From: Nymphaea colorata
Lineage: Eukaryota > Streptophyta > Magnoliopsida > Nymphaeales > Nymphaeaceae
Assembly (NCBI RefSeq): GCF_008831285.2
Contig: NC_045138.2
Location: forward strand, 12,596,571-12,660,570
Reading direction: 5' to 3'
DNA: 64,000 nt
A program made the translations under genes and the position numbers. The notes beneath the pieces are model-generated. The model was not told the DNA's origin. It was given only the letters and a program-made list of their open reading frames with translations, and searched no databases. Below are positions 60,531-64,000 of the stretch, piece after piece; within the stretch, counting starts at the first letter, position 1, and every line of letters starts with the position of its first letter.

Positions 60531-63500
60531 TTTATAAAAATATTTTTATAATTCACAAATTTGACCATGAAGCTTGTGCTTCAACCAATGCCTCGCTTCG
60601 CCTTACCACACAAGAGGCTCAATGCTTTCACCTCTTACAACATTGGTGAGAGACACAACTCTTGGATCCCTCTGCTCATCCCCCAACTTGAACAACTTCT
60701 TAGGTGGGAACCCAAAGCACCTCCCAACTCCATCTGCCCTTCATCTCCCCCATTAACCCTAGATCTCCACGATCACACAGTCATAGAGAGGAGAGAGAGA
60801 AAATCATCATTTGATGCTGTCAAGTCAGCTCTATTATTCCTATGGTCTTTGCCTTTCAGAAGTAGTTATTGGTTGTATGGCTTCTAAATTAGGGCATTCT
60901 TCCAAATTGCGGGCTTGTTTGGATTTCCATGCGATGCTAAATGCTGACAAAGATGCATCCAAAGGCCAAGTCAGTATTTATTTTGGGACTATTCACACAC
61001 ACACACACACACACACATTTTTAGACACAATATGATAAAAAAGTTTAAATATATTCTCAAAATACCTAATGAAACATTACATATTCATGATTTATCTTAT
61101 ATGCTGACAATACATTCTAACACATCAAAACACATTAATCCCTGCCCTAAACAATCTCTTCTAGAACATGTAAATAACAAAAAATGTTACTTAATTAGAA
61201 CAAACAGTTTCTTATCATTTTCATTCAAAAAAAAGTTACATATCTTCAATCTTTATGTAATACACCTACACATTAACAAACTTCAACAAAGATGCCCAAC
61301 ACTGTCAACTTAGAAGAGAGGTAGAGAAATGTAACCAATCGTAAGCCCAAAACTCTAATTTTCCTTCAGAAAAAGGGAACAATCAAACCAAATATAATCT
61401 ATGAAGAAACCAGTCAAGAGAAGCAAATGCAATTGAATAAGACCGGAAACTGAAACCAATTAGTCAAGCTTATTACCATAGCACTGTAATAGATCATGAA
61501 TGAATTTTTGCAATTTACAAGCAAAAACTACATATATGAACAACAAATGCAATCAAAGAAAACCTGCAAATTAAAACCAAAAGGGGCGCCAAACAAATAA
61601 AGCCCTCAAGTTGAACAAAAGGGCAGCAACCAGATAGGTCAAATAAATGCTCAACTGAAAAATAAGAATTTGCTATTCATAGGAACTGTAAAGCAATCTC
61701 CTTCCTTTTTTTTATGTACACATTTCTTGTGAAGTGCTAGTATATTTTGAATGAAATTCTAAACAAATTCAACAATATATAAACAATTTAATATTCAATT
61801 TTCTTTTCAGTAATGAGAGATTTTTATTTTGACAATAAAACCTGACTCACTCTTTTGAGACTATTTTACATATATGAAAATGACAGCATACTTGGTACAT
61901 ATTAAACACCAAAATACCCAATGACCCCAATGAATATGCTGTGCAGCAATGACTAATAAAAACCCCAATTATTTATTAGAATTGTGTGGATAGAGTCGCA
62001 CAATGCCAAAATATCAAATGGAAGCAATAAGCATGCATATTAAACCCCCAGTCAAATCTTCAATGTGGCAATAGCTAATCGAAAACCCAAGTCAGGGCAA
62101 ACAAAAAAAAACTGCAATTAGAAGGGGCAAATTTAACACACAAAAGGTGAATCAAACAAAGAAGGAAAGGGACTAAGAGAGAGAAACTTACAGTCTGGTG
62201 TGGCCTGCAAGACAATGGCTAATGTCTGCTAGTTTTGAGAAATCAATGACAACTGACAACTATTAGCCGATTACTAACCAACCTATGGCAAACCAAGGCG
62301 AACTGTGTTTCGAATGGATGAAAAAATGTTAAAGAAGAAGAAGAGACTCAGGCGGTCGGCAGTTCGATGTCTTCCAGTGCTCTGCCAGTCGTCTAGAAGA
62401 AGAGACAGTCAAGCCGGCAACCCTCAAAGAAATGAAGCAGGTACATGAGTGAGATATGAAGGGAAGGGCGATAGAAAGTTCCTCATTAGAGAAAAAGTAA
62501 ATCTCATGTGAGCTATGAAAGAAATTAAGGAAAAAGTAAAGGTCCTTAATAGTGAACATAGTGCACTATCCACTAACAAAAAAAAAGAATGTTCACCAGA
62601 TCTCTTCATCATTGAATTAGATGAAAATACAAAAGACAAAGGCCAGGAGAACTCTTATGTGGCCTTCTGACAATATAACTACCAGTCATAACATTGAGTT
62701 CATGCACCGACTACATATCAGGGCACAAGAAACCTTAGTTTCAACATTTCTAACAGCTACCTAATGGAAACCACAATCAAAGAAGATGAGGAGGAAATAA
62801 ATTTTGCTCAAATCGAGGACTGCCAATTGCAGACCATGTCCCTGCATCGATACCATTCTATATCCCCATATGTTAGTTGGTTGGACCTTGTTACCAAATG
62901 TGGCCATGAACAAGACCATAGGATGCCTTAGAAAGCTGAATTAACAGTCTCATTTTTATAGTAGTGAAATTTTCAATAAGGTGAAACTTTTGTGGTACAA
63001 CACTAGAGGTGTGGAAGAAATTTTAACAAAAGAAGGCTCTTATAAATACTCCAATTGAAATACATAAAAAAGCCCAAAAAAGATACAAACTTAAAAAGAA
63101 AATGACATGCAAAAATAGCTCATTGTTCTTATCGATTTATTGAACTAAATAAGCACCACTTCAGGTCTTCAATTAGGCTGTAAAGAGTAAGGCTTCACAC
63201 ATAAAGAAAAGAAGACCACGTTCTTCAGACGTGTGTGTGTGTGAGAGAGAGAGAGAGATACAAACAATAATACATGATAGGAGAACTAGAAATCAAAATT
63301 TCATGAGAAAAAAACTGTCCAACATTAATGTGCCTAGTTTTACAAAATGCATACAAAAACAAAAAAAATTATGTAATATCTAGCTTTCACAAATTGAAAT
63401 ATTTATTGGATTGTCAATTTCTGCCCTTGTTCATTTAGTATCATCTCCACCTTTATATCTTTGTGTACTCAAATTTCATTCATATGTTCATGTCCATCAA

Positions 63501-63539
63501 CATTGCATGCCAAAGTTTTCTAGAAATATCTGAGAGAAA
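60531..63539. other. Flanking DNA to the right of the copia element, nothing assigned
   Basis: 60.56-60.9 kb is less AT-rich, and a 108-codon plus-strand frame (60561-60887) starts MTMKLVLQPMPRFALPHKRL; I recognise no family, and it may be a gene fragment or chance. A CA microsatellite lies at about 60991-61016 and a GT/GA one at about 63230-63260. On the minus strand a GTAAGTTT donor-like site lies at 62184-62191 next to a short non-repetitive segment (62.19-62.45 kb) that could be an exon. No protein evidence supports it. Confidence 0.4.
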
Positions 63540-64000
63540 CAACAATTACTACCCGAGAAAATATATGTCGGTGAAAGTTGAATTTTACCGGCGTTCCAAA
63601 CCAAATGTAGGTAAGTATGAATTTCACTAATGCCAACAGAGGACATCGGTTAAAAGGAGCCTTCATTGACATGTGGAGCTATTATGTTGTTGAAGTTGAA
63701 CCTTTACCGACGTCTGGTGTCGAACATAGGGAAAAGTGAAAAAAACCATCCAGTTTTACCAATGCAAAATGGTTCTCGTGTGGATGAAACTTTTCAACAT
63801 TGAAGATTACCAATGTCCAGCTGAGTGTGTCAGAAAAAAGTACATGTATCAATCTAATCTTTACCGACACGAGCATCACGTGTTGCAACAACACTACTTT
63901 GATCAACATCTTGACTCGAGACATCACTAACACCTTATCAATGATGCGCCTCAAACGTCAGTCATGTTTACCACATTAATATTACCGACATTTTTAAGTG
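63540..64000. mobile_element. Possible CACTA (En/Spm) subterminal repeat array, cut by the window edge
   Basis: TTTTACCGGCGTTC, TTTACCGACGTCTGGTGTCG, TTTTACCAATGCAAAATGG, TTACCAATGTCCAGC, TTTACCGACACGAGC and ATTACCGACATTTTT recur at short intervals, mixed with reverse-complement words such as GTCGGTGAAAG and CATCGGTTAAAAG. Arrays of short motifs around a TTACCGACG core in both orientations are typical of the subterminal regions of plant CACTA elements. No CACTA terminus is inside the window. Confidence 0.45.

Noticed and set aside
60561-60887. 108-codon frame to the right of the copia element as a host gene
   Set aside because: It starts plausibly but matches no family I know and has an equally long overlapping frame. 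It is kept only as a note in the region entry.
62184-62450. Possible minus-strand exon with a GTAAGTTT donor
   Set aside because: There is a single donor-like site without coding similarity or an acceptor partner, too weak to call a gene.

Overview
The window is nuclear DNA from a flowering plant; the sequence does not let me name the species. The evidence is one intact plant-type FAD2 oleate desaturase gene in a very AT-rich, intron-like background packed with plant transposable elements (LINEs, Ty3/gypsy, Ty1/copia, hAT, PIF/Harbinger and probable CACTA), long (TA)n tracts and a probable fragment of mitochondrial nad2. I see no CRISPR array, operon, rRNA or tRNA gene, and no bacterial features.

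Layout. 1-16 kb is mostly non-coding AT-rich DNA. It holds a hAT-type element nested in another hAT-type element (3689-4363, both with perfect 8-bp target duplications), a decayed relative at 481-903 and a 364-bp foldback repeat (7510-7873). 16.6-16.9 kb carries the zinc-binding end of a dead LINE on the minus strand. 17.96-23.8 kb is the one real host gene, FAD2, on the minus strand: a single coding exon (17963-19096), a 5-nt stub of 5' UTR, a predicted 4.36-kb leader intron, a GA/CT-rich first exon ending at 23463, and a promoter with a TATA-like box and a G-box. 24-30 kb holds small hAT-type elements, a roughly 0.6-kb tandem duplication and microsatellites.

30.4-36.6 kb contains two dead LINEs on the plus strand. 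The first is interrupted by a 1.3-kb PIF/Harbinger-like element (31500-32801) that carries a fragment of a host pentatricopeptide-repeat gene. The second has ORF1 and endonuclease at 34.4-36.6 kb, and its reverse transcriptase resumes at 52.9 kb. The 16.3 kb between is a minus-strand Tat-like Ty3/gypsy element (36600-52898) flanked by ACCTA/ACCCA. Inside it sits a second, non-coding element of the same family on the plus strand (41885-49761, flanked by GAAGC/GAAGG). The order of events can therefore be read: LINE, then outer gypsy, then inner gypsy.

54.55-60.53 kb is a dead Ty1/copia element with no gag. It is interrupted by a 704-bp hAT-type element with a perfect 8-bp duplication (57762-58465) and by about 0.5 kb of foreign DNA that includes a recognisable nad2 segment (near 59293-59337). 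60.5-63.5 kb is AT-rich with nothing I can assign. The right edge (63.54-64.0 kb) looks like the subterminal repeat array of a CACTA transposon.

No undescribed system with a convincing new function was found. The most informative points are the datable nest of elements, the gene-fragment capture, the organelle fragment inside a retrotransposon and the long FAD2 leader intron.
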